In this document: piece after piece, positions 63,413 to 64,000 of the stretch
How the letters are laid out: every line of letters starts with the position of its first letter
Numbering within the stretch: position 1 is the stretch's first letter
Assembly: GCA_009767595.1 (NCBI GenBank)
Contig: VSDK01027711.1
Span: forward strand, 106,324-170,323
Direction: 5' to 3'
Source: Symbiodinium kawagutii
Lineage: Eukaryota > Sar > Dinophyceae > Suessiales > Symbiodiniaceae
Length of the DNA stretch: 64,000 nt
Program-made: the position numbers and the translations under genes
The notes under the pieces: model-generated
The model's database searches: none
Told to the model about the DNA's origin: nothing
Seen by the model: the letters and a program-made list of their open reading frames with translations, nothing else

Positions 63413-64000
63413 TGCTCTCTGCGCATCGGCTTCTGCCAGCCAAATGGCAGCCCTGAACGTGGTGGCCAGGACTAGGTCCGAAGGGGAGCAGAAGGGTTTC
63501 AAGGCTGCCCAAACGCTTGCTTTGGACGGCATAGAAACAGTCTCTAGGCATCGGCTTCGGCCAGCCAAATGGCAGCCCTGAACGTGGTGGCCAGGACTAG
63601 GTCCGAAGGGGAGCAGAAGGGTTTCAAGGCTGCCAAACGCTTGCTTTGGACGGCATAGAAACAGTCTCTAGGCATCGGCTTCTGCCAGCCAGGCAGCCCT
63701 GAACGTGGTGGCCAGGATTAGGTCCGAAGGGGAGCAGAATGCATTTCAAGGCTGCCAAACGCTTGCTTTGGACGGCATAGAAACAGTCTCTAGGCATCGG
63801 CTTCGGCCAGCCAACTGGCAGCCCTGAACGTGGTGGCCAGGACTAGGTCCGAAGGGGAGCAAAAGCGTTTCAAGGCTGCCAAACGCTTGCTTTGGACGGC
63901 ATAGAAACAGTCTCTAGGCATCGGCTTCTGCCAGCCAAATGGCAGCCCTGAACGTGGTGGCCAGGACTAGGTCCGAAGGGGAGCAGAAGGGTTTCAAGGC
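63413..64000. repeat. 124-bp tandem array, truncated by window end
   Basis: The word GCATCGGCTT recurs at 63423, 63548, 63672, 63794 and 63918 (spacing 125, 124, 122, 124). Units are nearly identical, GC-rich and carry GCCCTGAACGTGGTGGCC. At least 4.7 copies. It does not match 5S rRNA or the dinoflagellate spliced leader as I know them. Confidence 0.85.

Noticed and set aside
1-64000. CRISPR arrays, bacterial operons, Shine-Dalgarno sites, tRNA or rRNA genes
   Set aside because: No spaced direct repeats of CRISPR type, no compact gene packing and no cloverleaf or rRNA core sequence were seen; the gene structure is eukaryotic.

Overview
This window looks like dinoflagellate nuclear DNA. The evidence is four-fold: very short exons (30-165 bp) scattered among large repeat-filled introns; many introns that begin GC (a few possibly GA) instead of GT and end AG, usually followed by G; all recognisable host genes on one strand (+); and a Ty1/copia element of the kind known from dinoflagellates. 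There is nothing prokaryotic here (no operons, no CRISPR), and I recognised no rRNA or tRNA gene.

Layout. (1) 1-27.5 kb: a plus-strand gene whose exons encode a DUF1152-type protein. The C-terminal half (18474-27521) assembles from eight exons with matching reading phases; N-terminal exons at 1609 and 5572 are less certain. (2) 7191-14675: a complete minus-strand Ty1/copia retrotransposon with identical 139-bp LTRs and a 5-bp target duplication (CCAGG). It is inserted antisense in an intron of gene 1. It carries four coding frames: Gag-protease, a coiled-coil protein with an ExoX-like patch, a protein resembling a cytosine-methyltransferase fold, and integrase-RT-RNase H. (3) 27.5-42 kb: intergenic or intronic sequence with many exon-like GC-rich islands I could not assign, plus an AT-rich repeat block (36.3-37.6 kb). 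(4) 43.3-47.2 kb: the 3' part of a plus-strand glycoside hydrolase family 5 (cellulase-type) gene. (5) 51893-61106: a plus-strand gene that I could resolve completely into nine exons in phase (251 aa), a phosphatidylglycerophosphate synthase of the CDP-alcohol phosphatidyltransferase family with an Arg-rich N-terminus. (6) 61.1-64 kb: further exon-like islands and a 124-bp tandem array that runs off the window end.

The noncoding DNA is filled with small inverted-repeat (MITE-like) elements of at least four families. Family A (about 100 bp, GTGGTTTCTC ends) makes 5-bp target duplications. Family B (about 115-125 bp, GGC...GCC ends) makes 4-bp duplications. One B copy is nested inside an A copy. 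There are also long compound microsatellites (25.6-26.5 kb), a 70-bp minisatellite open in three frames, and TTTAGGG-like sequence.

The host genes have unrelated predicted roles (an uncharacterised DUF1152 protein, polysaccharide hydrolysis, phospholipid synthesis), so no joint pathway is inferred. Splice sites and family matches were read by eye; transcript data would settle them.
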